The notes under the pieces: generated by a model
Database searches by the model: none
Told to the model about the DNA's origin: nothing
Seen by the model: the letters and a program-made list of their open reading frames with translations, nothing else
Translations under genes and position numbers: made by a program
NCBI GenBank assembly: GCA_041687395.1
Contig: JAWLCA010000019.1
Span: 29,531-93,530 of the forward strand
DNA length: 64,000 nucleotides
Source: JAWLCA01 sp041687395
GTDB taxonomy: Bacteria; Pseudomonadota; Alphaproteobacteria; Rhodobacterales; Rhodobacteraceae
Direction of reading: 5' to 3'
Shown here: positions 22,982 through 30,525 of the stretch, piece by piece
Position numbering within the stretch: position 1 is the first letter of the stretch
Layout: each line of letters opens with the position of its first letter

Positions 22982-25543
22982 TCAGCCCAGCATCCGCCCG
23001 GTCATCTCGGCCAGATCCCGGCTGAGGTTGTCGGCGGCCAGCATCCGCGTCAGTTCCGCACGGATCATCTGCTGGCGGTCGGCGTCGTAGCGGCCCCAGG
23101 TCTCGAACGCCGTCGACATCCGCGCCGCGGTTTGCGGATTGATCGGGTCGAGCCGCAAAAGCCACTCCGCAACAAGGCGATAGCCCGCGCCGCTGGGATC
23201 GTGGAAGCCTGCTGCATTGGCCGACAGCGCCCCGATCACCGACCGGAAGCGGTTGGGGTTCTTCCAGTCGAAATCCGGATGCTGCGTCAACGCGTCGGCC
23301 GTCGCCACCGCGACCTCGGGGGCGGCATGCGACACCTGCATCGCGAACCACTTGTCCATGACCAGTCGATCCCCCCTCCACTGACGCTGGAAGGCCGCCA
23401 ATTCCTCTTGCCCAACCCCTTGATCCAGAAGACAAACCAGCGCGCACATCTGCTCGGTCATGTTGTCGGCGGCGGCAAACTGCTTCGCGGCCCGGGCGCC
23501 ACCGTCCAGATGCGACAGCAGACCCAGCGCTGTCAGCCGCAATGCCCGGCACCCGGCCGCACGGGGATCCGGCGTGTAGGGGCCAGGCACCAGCATCGCC
23601 TCGTAAAGGTTTGGCAAATCGCGTGAAAGATGCTGCGCCAGAGCCTTGGCAAGACGTCGACGCGCCGCGTGGATGCGCAGGGGGTCGGGGGTGACGCCAC
23701 CATCATGCAGGGATTGCGCCATGTCATCCTCGGACGGCAGGCGCAGGGCCAGCGCGCGGAACGCCGGGTCGAGCGTCTCGTCCCGTGCCACCTTCTCCAG
23801 CGCGCCGAGGTAATCCGGCCCCGGCGTTGCGTTCTCGGTCACCATGCGGGTCAGCACGTCCTTGGCCAGTTGCCGCCCCGCCTCCCATTTGTTGAACGGG
23901 TCGGTGTCGTGCGCCAGCAGGAAGGCTCGGTCCTCGGTCGTCAGTGCACGCTCCAGGATGACCGGCGCCGAGAATCCCCGTAGGATCGAGGCTTTGGGTC
24001 GCGCACTCAGCCCCTTGAATTTGAACGCTTGCTCCTGCTCGGTCAGTTCCAGAACCACGGTCGGCTGCACCTCGGTGCCGTCCGGACCCAGCAGCCCGAC
24101 GGCGACAGGGATCACCAGCGGCGCCTTCTGCGGCTGCCCCGGCGTCGGGGGCGTCTTCTGCCGCAGGGTCAGCGTGAAGGTGCTGCCATCCCAGTCTTCG
24201 GCCACGCCCAGCCTTGGTGTGCCCGCCTGCGAATACCAGCGCTTGAACTGGTCGAGGTCACGCCCCTTGGCGTCCTCGAAAGCCGTGATCCAGTCCTCGA
24301 TGGTGCAGGCTTGGCCGTCATGCCGGTCGAAGTAGAGGGTCAGCGCCCTGTAATACGCCTCGTCGCCCACCAGCGTCTTCAGCATGCCGATCAGCTCGGC
24401 CCCCTTCTCGTAGACGGTGGCGGTGTAGAAGTTGTTGATCTCGATGTAGCTTTCGGGGCGGACGTTGTGGGCCAGCGGTCCGTTATCCTCTCGAAACTGG
24501 CGGGCGCGCAGGGTCAGGACATCCTCGATCCGTTTGACGGCCCGCGACCGCTCGTCGCCCGCGAACTGCTGGTCGCGATAGACCGTCAGCCCTTCTTTCA
24601 GGCACAGTTGGAACCAGTCGCGGCAGGTGATGCGGTTGCCGGTCCAGTTGTGGAAATACTCGTGCGCGATGATCCGCTCGATATGCTCGAAATCCGTATC
24701 GGTCGCCGTTTCGGGGCTCGCTAGGACGTACTTGGAGTTGAAGATGTTCAGCCCCTTGTTCTCCATCGCGCCCATGTTGAAATCGTCGACGGCGACGACG
24801 TTGAACACATCGAGATCGTATTCGCGCCCGTACACCCGCTCATCCCAGCGCATCGAGCGGATCAGCGCATCCATGGCGTAGGCGCATTTGCCTTCGTCCC
24901 CCGGTCGCACCCAGATGTTCAGATTGACCGATCGGCCTGAGGCGGTGATGAAACGGTCCGAATGCGCCACCAGATCGCCCGCGACCAGCGCGAACAGGTA
25001 CGACGGCTTCGGCCAGGGATCGTGCCATTCGGCCCAGCCCGGCCCGCTGTCGGTTGGGTTGCCGTTCGACAACAGCACCGGCAGATCGCCCTCGATCCGC
25101 ACACGGAACGTCGCCATCACGTCAGGGCGGTCGGGGTAGAAGGTGATCTTGCGAAATCCTTCCGCCTCGCACTGTGTGCAGTACATGCTATGGGACATGT
25201 AAAGCCCCTCGAGCGCGGTATTCGACGACGGGTCGATCTCCACCTCGGATTCGAACACGAAAGCGTCGTCAGGAAGATCGGCCCCCGTCAGCGTCAGTCC
25301 AGCTGCGTCGGGGGTAGCGGTGATGGGCCGTCCATTCACCTTGGCCGCGATCAGCGTCAGCCCCTCGCCATCCAGCCGCAACGCATGCGCCGGGCGGCGG
25401 GTGGGGTTAGGCCGGAACCCGATGCGCGAGATCACACGGGTCGCCGTGGGGTGCAGGCGAAAGGTCAGGTCCACCCCGGTCACCACATGGCTGGGCGGCT
25501 GGTAATCGGACAGGAACACGGTCTGTGGCTGGGCGTTTCGCAC
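22982..25543 (-). CDS. pepN: Aminopeptidase N
   Basis: An 853-residue M1 zinc aminopeptidase. The substrate motif GAMEN lies near residue 257 and the zinc motif HEYFH near 293-297, with the third ligand Glu about 20 residues on in LKEGLTVYRD. Length and C-terminal helical domain fit gamma/alphaproteobacterial PepN. It trims N-terminal residues from peptides in the cytoplasm or periplasm. The repeat array lies directly past its stop. Confidence 0.96.
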   Translation of the reverse strand: MRNAQPQTVFLSDYQPPSHVVTGVDLTFRLHPTATRVISRIGFRPNPTRRPAHALRLDGEGLTLIAAKVNGRPITATPDAAGLTLTGADLPDDAFVFESEVEIDPSSNTALEGLYMSHSMYCTQCEAEGFRKITFYPDRPDVMATFRVRIEGDLPVLLSNGNPTDSGPGWAEWHDPWPKPSYLFALVAGDLVAHSDRFITASGRSVNLNIWVRPGDEGKCAYAMDALIRSMRWDERVYGREYDLDVFNVVAVDDFNMGAMENKGLNIFNSKYVLASPETATDTDFEHIERIIAHEYFHNWTGNRITCRDWFQLCLKEGLTVYRDQQFAGDERSRAVKRIEDVLTLRARQFREDNGPLAHNVRPESYIEINNFYTATVYEKGAELIGMLKTLVGDEAYYRALTLYFDRHDGQACTIEDWITAFEDAKGRDLDQFKRWYSQAGTPRLGVAEDWDGSTFTLTLRQKTPPTPGQPQKAPLVIPVAVGLLGPDGTEVQPTVVLELTEQEQAFKFKGLSARPKASILRGFSAPVILERALTTEDRAFLLAHDTDPFNKWEAGRQLAKDVLTRMVTENATPGPDYLGALEKVARDETLDPAFRALALRLPSEDDMAQSLHDGGVTPDPLRIHAARRRLAKALAQHLSRDLPNLYEAMLVPGPYTPDPRAAGCRALRLTALGLLSHLDGGARAAKQFAAADNMTEQMCALVCLLDQGVGQEELAAFQRQWRGDRLVMDKWFAMQVSHAAPEVAVATADALTQHPDFDWKNPNRFRSVIGALSANAAGFHDPSGAGYRLVAEWLLRLDPINPQTAARMSTAFETWGRYDADRQQMIRAELTRMLAADNLSRDLAEMTGRMLG

Positions 25544-25706
25544 GTATCACTCCTTTGCCGGCGCGGTCAGGTCCGCACGGCCGTGTTGGAGTGTATGGGC
25601 TGAACCGCCGGTTGCAAGACACCGCGCCGTGTTGACGGCGCAGGCTTGGAACAAGCGCGGCTGCCATGGGTTGTTTTCTTGTTGGCAACGACAGAAAGGA
25701 GTGCTC

Positions 25707-25958
25707 ATGTCTTCGCCGAACACCGATCTGCACAAGCAAAAGCGCCGTCACAGCGCGCCCCTGATCGGCATGGTGGTCGCGACCGCAGTTGTCGTGGTTG
25801 TAGCGATCGTGTTACTGTTCTCGGGCGCCGAGGAGGCGACGCCGCCAGAGGGCGCAGAGGAGCAGATCGACGGCCGCACCGGCCAGCCGTCCGAAGCGGA
25901 TGACACCGCGGTTCCCGCCGACGCGCCGAACGCGGAAGAGCCAGCCCCGGCAGACTGA
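25707..25958 (+). CDS. Small single-pass membrane protein, unknown
   Basis: An 83-residue protein with a Lys/Arg-rich N-terminus, one membrane helix (about residues 18-40, PLIGMVVATAVVVVVAIVLL) and an acidic, Pro-rich tail of about 40 residues. The topology should put the tail in the periplasm. AAGGAG lies six bases before the ATG. It stands between the divergent pepN and the photolyase-like gene, 54 bp before the latter. I know no named family. Confidence 0.7.
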   Translation: MSSPNTDLHKQKRRHSAPLIGMVVATAVVVVVAIVLLFSGAEEATPPEGAEEQIDGRTGQPSEADDTAVPADAPNAEEPAPAD

Positions 25959-26012
25959 CGGTCGCAGCGAACGCGCGTTGATGGGGCCTGCGGACGCGAT
26001 ATATCCCTGCGC

Positions 26013-27542
26013 ATGGCGGGTTCGATTCTCTGGTTCAAGCGTGATCTGCGGGTGGTCGATCACCCGGCGCTTGTGCTTGCGGCCGCCCAAGGACCGGTAT
26101 TGCCACTGTTCATCGTGGAGCCGGAACTTTGGTCCCAGCCCGATGCCTCAGCCCGGCAATGGTCCTTCGTCGCCGAGTCGCTTGAAGATCTGCGCGTCGA
26201 CCTTGGGCTGCTGGGCCAGCCGCTTGTCGTCCGCGTGGGCGATGCGGTTGATGTTCTGGGCCGCCTGTGCCGGTCGCACGGCATCAACCGCCTGATGAGC
26301 CATCAGGAAACCGGGAACCTGTGGACCTATGCACGCGACCGACGCGTCGCTGGTTGGGCGCGGGACGCCGGGGTGGAGTGGGTCGAACTGACCCACTCAA
26401 GCGTGACGCGGCGGCTGGTCAGCCGGGACGGCTGGGCAGAGCTTCGGGATCGCAGGATCGCCGCGCCGATGGCAGACTCTCCGCCTGCTTTGCAGCGCCT
26501 GGACGTGGAGCCGGGCGTCATCCCGTCCGCGCGCGCGCTGCAGCTGGCGGGCGACCGCTGCCCGCATCGGCAGGTCGGCGGACGGGCGCAGGGGCTGGCG
26601 CTTCTGGACGGGTTCCTGACCCGGCGTGGGCAAGGCTATCGCGCGGCGATGTCGTCTCCACTCTCGGGCGAACGGGCCTGCTCGCGCCTTTCGCCGCATC
26701 TGGCCTGGGGCACGCTCTCGGGGCGTGAGGTGGCGCAGGCCGCGGCGGCGCGGCGCGATGCGGCACGCGGGCAGCGGGAGTGGTCGGGCAGCCTACGCAG
26801 TTTCGAGGCGCGGCTGGCCTGGCGTGACCACTTCATGCAGAAGCTGGAGGATCAACCGTCGATCGAGACGCGCTGCCTGCACCCGGCTTACGAGGGGCTG
26901 CGCCCGCGCGAGGCGGATGCGGCGCGGCTGGCGGCCTGGGGTGCGGGGGAAACCGGCGTTCCGTTCGTCGATGCCTGCATGCGGTATCTGAACGCCACGG
27001 GCTGGCTGAACTTCCGGATGCGGGCGATGCTGGTCTCGTTCGCCTCCTATCACCTGTGGCTCGATTGGCGCGCGACGGGCCCGCTTCTGGCGCGGGCGTT
27101 CACCGATTACGAGCCCGGCATTCATTGGCCGCAGATACAGATGCAGTCGGGCACGACGGGGATGAACACGGTGCGGATCTACAATCCGGTGAAACAGGGG
27201 TGGGATCAGGACCCGGCTGGCGCGTTCACCCGGCGGTGGGTGCCGGAACTGGCCGACTTGCCTGACCACTATCTGCAGGAGCCGTGGAGATGGACCGAGG
27301 CGCGGCGCGTTCTGGGTGGCCGCTACCCCGAGCCGCTGGTCGATCTGGCGGCCGCCGCGCGGGCTGCGCGCGAGGCGGTGTGGGGCGTGCGGACGGGGGC
27401 GGCGTTTCGCGCCGAGGCCGAGCGGATCGCGGAGAAACATGCCAGCCGGAAGGATCGGGCGGGGCGGTTCGTGAATGATCGCGCCCCGGTCAAGCGCCGG
27501 GCCAAGCCGGTCGCGCCTGGGCAGTTGGGGTTCGATTTCTGA
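26013..27542 (+). CDS. Cryptochrome/photolyase-family protein
   Basis: A 509-residue FAD protein. An N-terminal photolyase alpha/beta domain opens ILWFKRDLRVVDHPAL. The C-terminal FAD-binding domain includes RLSPHLAWGTLSGRE, TGVPFVDACMRYLNATGWLNFR and GIHWPQIQMQSGTTGMNTVR. The last block matches the class often annotated as FAD-binding domain or cryptochrome-like, alongside CPD photolyases. DNA repair or blue-light sensing cannot be decided by eye. It is translationally coupled to the DUF2256 gene through TGATG. Confidence 0.88.
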   Translation: MAGSILWFKRDLRVVDHPALVLAAAQGPVLPLFIVEPELWSQPDASARQWSFVAESLEDLRVDLGLLGQPLVVRVGDAVDVLGRLCRSHGINRLMSHQETGNLWTYARDRRVAGWARDAGVEWVELTHSSVTRRLVSRDGWAELRDRRIAAPMADSPPALQRLDVEPGVIPSARALQLAGDRCPHRQVGGRAQGLALLDGFLTRRGQGYRAAMSSPLSGERACSRLSPHLAWGTLSGREVAQAAAARRDAARGQREWSGSLRSFEARLAWRDHFMQKLEDQPSIETRCLHPAYEGLRPREADAARLAAWGAGETGVPFVDACMRYLNATGWLNFRMRAMLVSFASYHLWLDWRATGPLLARAFTDYEPGIHWPQIQMQSGTTGMNTVRIYNPVKQGWDQDPAGAFTRRWVPELADLPDHYLQEPWRWTEARRVLGGRYPEPLVDLAAAARAAREAVWGVRTGAAFRAEAERIAEKHASRKDRAGRFVNDRAPVKRRAKPVAPGQLGFDF

Positions 27543-27724
27543 TGCCGCGGGGGGTGAAGAAGGCGGACCTGCCGGAGAAGGTCTGCGCGGCCTGCGGGCG
27601 GCCGTTTTCGTGGCGGAAGAAATGGGAGCGGGACTGGGAGCGGGTGCGGTATTGTTCGGATCGGTGCCGGGCCAAGCGCAAGGAATTCACACGCGAGATG
27701 ATCAACAAATTGGCACCTCACTGA
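27542..27724 (+). CDS. DUF2256 zinc-finger protein
   Basis: A 60-residue protein with Cys15, Cys18, Cys38 and Cys42 forming a likely zinc ribbon around PFSWRKKWERDW. DUF2256 genes sit next to photolyase/cryptochrome genes in many bacteria, and that linkage is seen here: the ATG overlaps the upstream stop by one base (TGATG). Probably a small nucleic-acid-binding partner of the photolyase-like protein; direct evidence is lacking. Confidence 0.9.
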   Translation: MPRGVKKADLPEKVCAACGRPFSWRKKWERDWERVRYCSDRCRAKRKEFTREMINKLAPH

Positions 27725-27878
27725 TTTCGCTTTTTTCATCGGGCGCAGTGGTCGCTGTGGCGGAGACTTCTGAGATGTTCGATGCTGGGGGACGGGTTAA
27801 GCGGGGCTTTACTCTCTTCGCGTCGTCTTGACCTGCGCGTCCGGCCGTGGTGACAGGGGCGGCAACAGGGGGCTGACG

Positions 27879-28457
27879 ATGATCAGGGCGCTATACGACT
27901 GGACGATGGCGCAGGCCCGCAGCCCCTATGCGCTGTGGATTCTCGCCGCGGTCGCCTTCATCGAAAGCTCCATCTTCCCGATCCCGCCGGACGTTCTGAT
28001 GATCCCGATGATCATCGCCCGCCCCACCCGCGCCTTCCTGATCGCCGGGGTGGCGCTGGTCTCGTCGGTCGCGGGGGGGCTCGCCGGCTACGCCATCGGC
28101 ATGTTCGCGTTCGAACAGATCGGCCAGCCGATCCTGATGTCCCTGGGCAAGGTCGAGGCGATGACCGCCTTCAATGTCCGGTTCAACGACTTCGGCTTCT
28201 GGCCCGTGCTCATCGCCGGGGTGACACCGTTTCCCTACAAGGTCATCACCATCATGTCGGGCTGGACCGGTCTGCCGCTGGGCACCTTCATCGTCGCCTC
28301 GATCGTGGCGCGCGGGCTCAGGTTCTTCGCCGTCGCCTGGCTGCTTTGGAAGTTCGGCGCACCGATCCGTGATTTCATCGAGCGGCGCCTGGGCTTGATG
28401 TTTACGTTGTTCGTCGCTTTGTTGCTGGGCGGTTTTATTGCGGTGCGGGTGCTGTGA
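27879..28457 (+). CDS. VTT/DedA-like membrane protein (YqaA family)
   Basis: A 192-residue inner-membrane protein with about four membrane segments. The VTT core is visible: FIESSIFPIPPDVLMIPM, a glycine-rich SSVAGGLAGYAIGMF, GVTPFPYKVITIMSGW, and AWLLWKFG near the C-terminus. VTT proteins of the DedA and TMEM41 type act in lipid scrambling or membrane homeostasis. AGGGGG lies about seven bases before the ATG. Its stop overlaps the GTG start of the DsbB-like gene by four bases (GTGA). Confidence 0.85.
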   Translation: MIRALYDWTMAQARSPYALWILAAVAFIESSIFPIPPDVLMIPMIIARPTRAFLIAGVALVSSVAGGLAGYAIGMFAFEQIGQPILMSLGKVEAMTAFNVRFNDFGFWPVLIAGVTPFPYKVITIMSGWTGLPLGTFIVASIVARGLRFFAVAWLLWKFGAPIRDFIERRLGLMFTLFVALLLGGFIAVRVL

Positions 28458-28921
28458 CAAGAAACCGGCTCATCCTTCTGGCCGCCGGCGCTTCCGCCGC
28501 CCTGCTGCTGGGCGCGCTCGCGTTCCAGTATCTGGGCGGCTTGCCACCCTGCGCCATGTGTATCTGGCAGCGCTGGCCGCATCTGGCGGCCATGGTGTTA
28601 GGTGGCGTGGCGCTGGCGGTGCCCGGTGCCCCGGTGCCCCTGCTGGGCGCGGCTGCCGCCGCCACGACCGGCGGCATCGGCGTCTACCACACGGGGGTGG
28701 AGCGCGGCTGGTGGCCGGGACCGGACACCTGCACCTCGGGCCCGATCGCCGACGTCTCGCCGCAGGACCTGCTGGCGCAGATCATGGCCGCGCCGGTGGT
28801 GCGCTGCGATGAGGTGCCGTGGGACTTCCTGACGCTGTCGATGGCATCGTGGAATGCGATCCTGTCCTTCGGGCTGGCAGGGGTCTGGCTGCTGGCCGCG
28901 ACGCGGACACGTCGCCGATAG
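28454..28921 (+). CDS. dsbB: Disulfide bond formation protein DsbB-like
   Basis: A 155-residue membrane protein with four hydrophobic segments. The quinone-side pair is Cys33-x-x-Cys36 in LPPCAMCIWQRWPH, and the periplasmic pair is Cys93 (PDTCTSG) and Cys118 (VVRCDEVPW). It would reoxidise a DsbA-like thiol oxidase and pass electrons to ubiquinone. The start is GTG, coupled to the VTT gene. DsbA is not in the window. Somewhat shorter than E. coli DsbB, as usual in alphaproteobacteria. Confidence 0.88.
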   Translation: MTRNRLILLAAGASAALLLGALAFQYLGGLPPCAMCIWQRWPHLAAMVLGGVALAVPGAPVPLLGAAAAATTGGIGVYHTGVERGWWPGPDTCTSGPIADVSPQDLLAQIMAAPVVRCDEVPWDFLTLSMASWNAILSFGLAGVWLLAATRTRRR

Positions 28922-28993
28922 GGCGCGCGCGCCAGCCCTTGACCCGCCGCGCCGATGTGCGAGCCTCGGGTTTCGCAAAGGAGAGGAACCGCC

Positions 28994-29920
28994 ATGTCCC
29001 GCACCTGCCTGTTGATCGGCGCGCCCATCGACGCGGGCCAGCGCTATCCCGGTTGCCTGATGGGCCCCGCGGCCTATCGCACCGCCGGCATCGCCCGCGC
29101 CATCAGCGCGCTGGGACACAGCGTAGAGGATTTGGGCGACGTGACCCTGCCGGAGATGGCCGAGGCCAGATGTCCCAACCCCGCCGTCCATTCCCTGCCA
29201 GAGGTGCTGGGCTGGACGGCCGTCCTGCGGCAGGCCGGGGCGGCGGCAATGATGCGCGGACTGCCGATCTTCATGGGGGGCGACCATTCGCTCTCGCTCG
29301 GGTCGGTCGCGGGCGTGGCGGAACATGCCCACGGGGCGGGGCAGCCGCTGTTCGTGCTGTGGCTCGATGCCCATTCGGATTTCCACACGCCCATGACCAC
29401 CCAATCGGGCAACCTGCACGGCACGCCGGTTGCCTACATGGCCGGCATGCCGGGCTTCGACGCCTTTCCACCGTTTCCGGCCCCCGTCCCGGCCGAAAAC
29501 ATCTGCCTGTTCGGGATCCGCTCGGTCGATGCGGCGGAACATGCCGCGCTTCTGGCCCATGACATCGCGATGAACGACATGCGGGTGCTGGATGAACAGG
29601 GCGTGGTGGCGCCGCTGCGCGCCTTTCTTGACCGGGTGGCGGCGGCCAATGGTTTGTTGCACGTGAGCCTTGACGTCGATTTCCTCGATCCCGCCATCGC
29701 GCCGGCCGTCGGCACCACAGTCCCCGGCGGCACGACATTCCGCGAGGCGCATCTGGTGATGGAACTATTACATGAAAGCGGCCTCGTCACCTCGCTCGAT
29801 CTGGTGGAACTCAACCCCTTCCTGGATGAACGCGGCCGCACGGCGCGGCTGATGGTCGATCTCGTGGCCAGTCTGATGGGCCGTAAGGTCTTTGACCGGC
29901 CGACACGCATTTTCGTCTGA
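28994..29920 (+). CDS. rocF: Arginase
   Basis: A 308-residue arginase. Manganese ligands are visible in GGDHS (His98), DAHSDFH (Asp125, His127, Asp129) and SLDVDFLDP (Asp227, Asp229). It splits arginine to ornithine and urea. AGAGGAA lies six bases before the ATG. Agmatinase and formiminoglutamase share these motifs, but the length and the LWLDAHSDFHTP block favour arginase. It is 72 bp past dsbB and may have its own promoter. Confidence 0.93.
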   Translation: MSRTCLLIGAPIDAGQRYPGCLMGPAAYRTAGIARAISALGHSVEDLGDVTLPEMAEARCPNPAVHSLPEVLGWTAVLRQAGAAAMMRGLPIFMGGDHSLSLGSVAGVAEHAHGAGQPLFVLWLDAHSDFHTPMTTQSGNLHGTPVAYMAGMPGFDAFPPFPAPVPAENICLFGIRSVDAAEHAALLAHDIAMNDMRVLDEQGVVAPLRAFLDRVAAANGLLHVSLDVDFLDPAIAPAVGTTVPGGTTFREAHLVMELLHESGLVTSLDLVELNPFLDERGRTARLMVDLVASLMGRKVFDRPTRIFV

Positions 29921-30062
29921 CGGCGCGGGCGGCGCAGGTCGGGCGGACCGACAGGGGGAATGTTGCCGGTGTTGCGGAAAGCCGGGGTGCAGCGAGCGCC
30001 AATGCCATACGGATGCTAGCGCAATGCTGGCAGGTTGCTGGCACCCCGCCACCCGGGTGTTT

Positions 30063-30332
30063 TCAGTGCAGCCGGAACTCGCCCACCACGTTCCGCCACT
30101 CGGTTGGGCTGATCATCTTTCTGTGGCTGAAACGAACGGAGTGCAGTGGCCCTTCGATCTTTTCCTGCCAGAACTCGATGAATTTGAACAGGCGCGGGTA
30201 ATCCGGGGCGAGATCGTATTCCTGCCAGACGAAGCTGTTGAGAACATTGCGATAATCGGGCAGGCGATAGTAAAGCTCCGCCGTCGTCAGCCCATACCCC
30301 TTGAGCATCAACTCCGTTTCCGTTCTGTCCAT
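30063..30332 (-). CDS. usg: Usg family protein
   Basis: An 89-residue protein that matches the Usg family: MDRTETELMLKGYGLTTAEL, DYRNVLNSFVWQEYDLAPDYPRL and a FWQEKIEGPLHSVRF segment. Usg was first noted near tryptophan genes in Caulobacter; no function is established, as far as I know. GAGG lies six bases before the ATG at 30332. It is divergent from gyrA across about 190 bp. Confidence 0.85.
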   Translation of the reverse strand: MDRTETELMLKGYGLTTAELYYRLPDYRNVLNSFVWQEYDLAPDYPRLFKFIEFWQEKIEGPLHSVRFSHRKMISPTEWRNVVGEFRLH

Positions 30333-30450
30333 GGCGCACCTCATGCCGATTGATGACAAAAGTATGATGCCATGCTCGCGTTAGTTTTCAATGAAAACAA
30401 GATGTTAGCACTCACCTGACGCGGCTGCCACAGGGGCGGGGCTGCCGCCA

Positions 30451-30480
30451 TTGCACCCCATATCCGGTATGGTCTATAAG
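30451..30480 (+). promoter_or_regulatory. Likely gyrA promoter
   Basis: TTGCAC at 30451-30456 and TATAAG at 30475-30480 with an 18-base spacer, 46 bases before the gyrA GTG. A good match to a housekeeping sigma-70 promoter. Confidence 0.55.
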
Positions 30481-30525
30481 GTGGCCAACAAGATCCAGCG
30501 TTTCCCCTGACAAGGTAGCAAAAGC

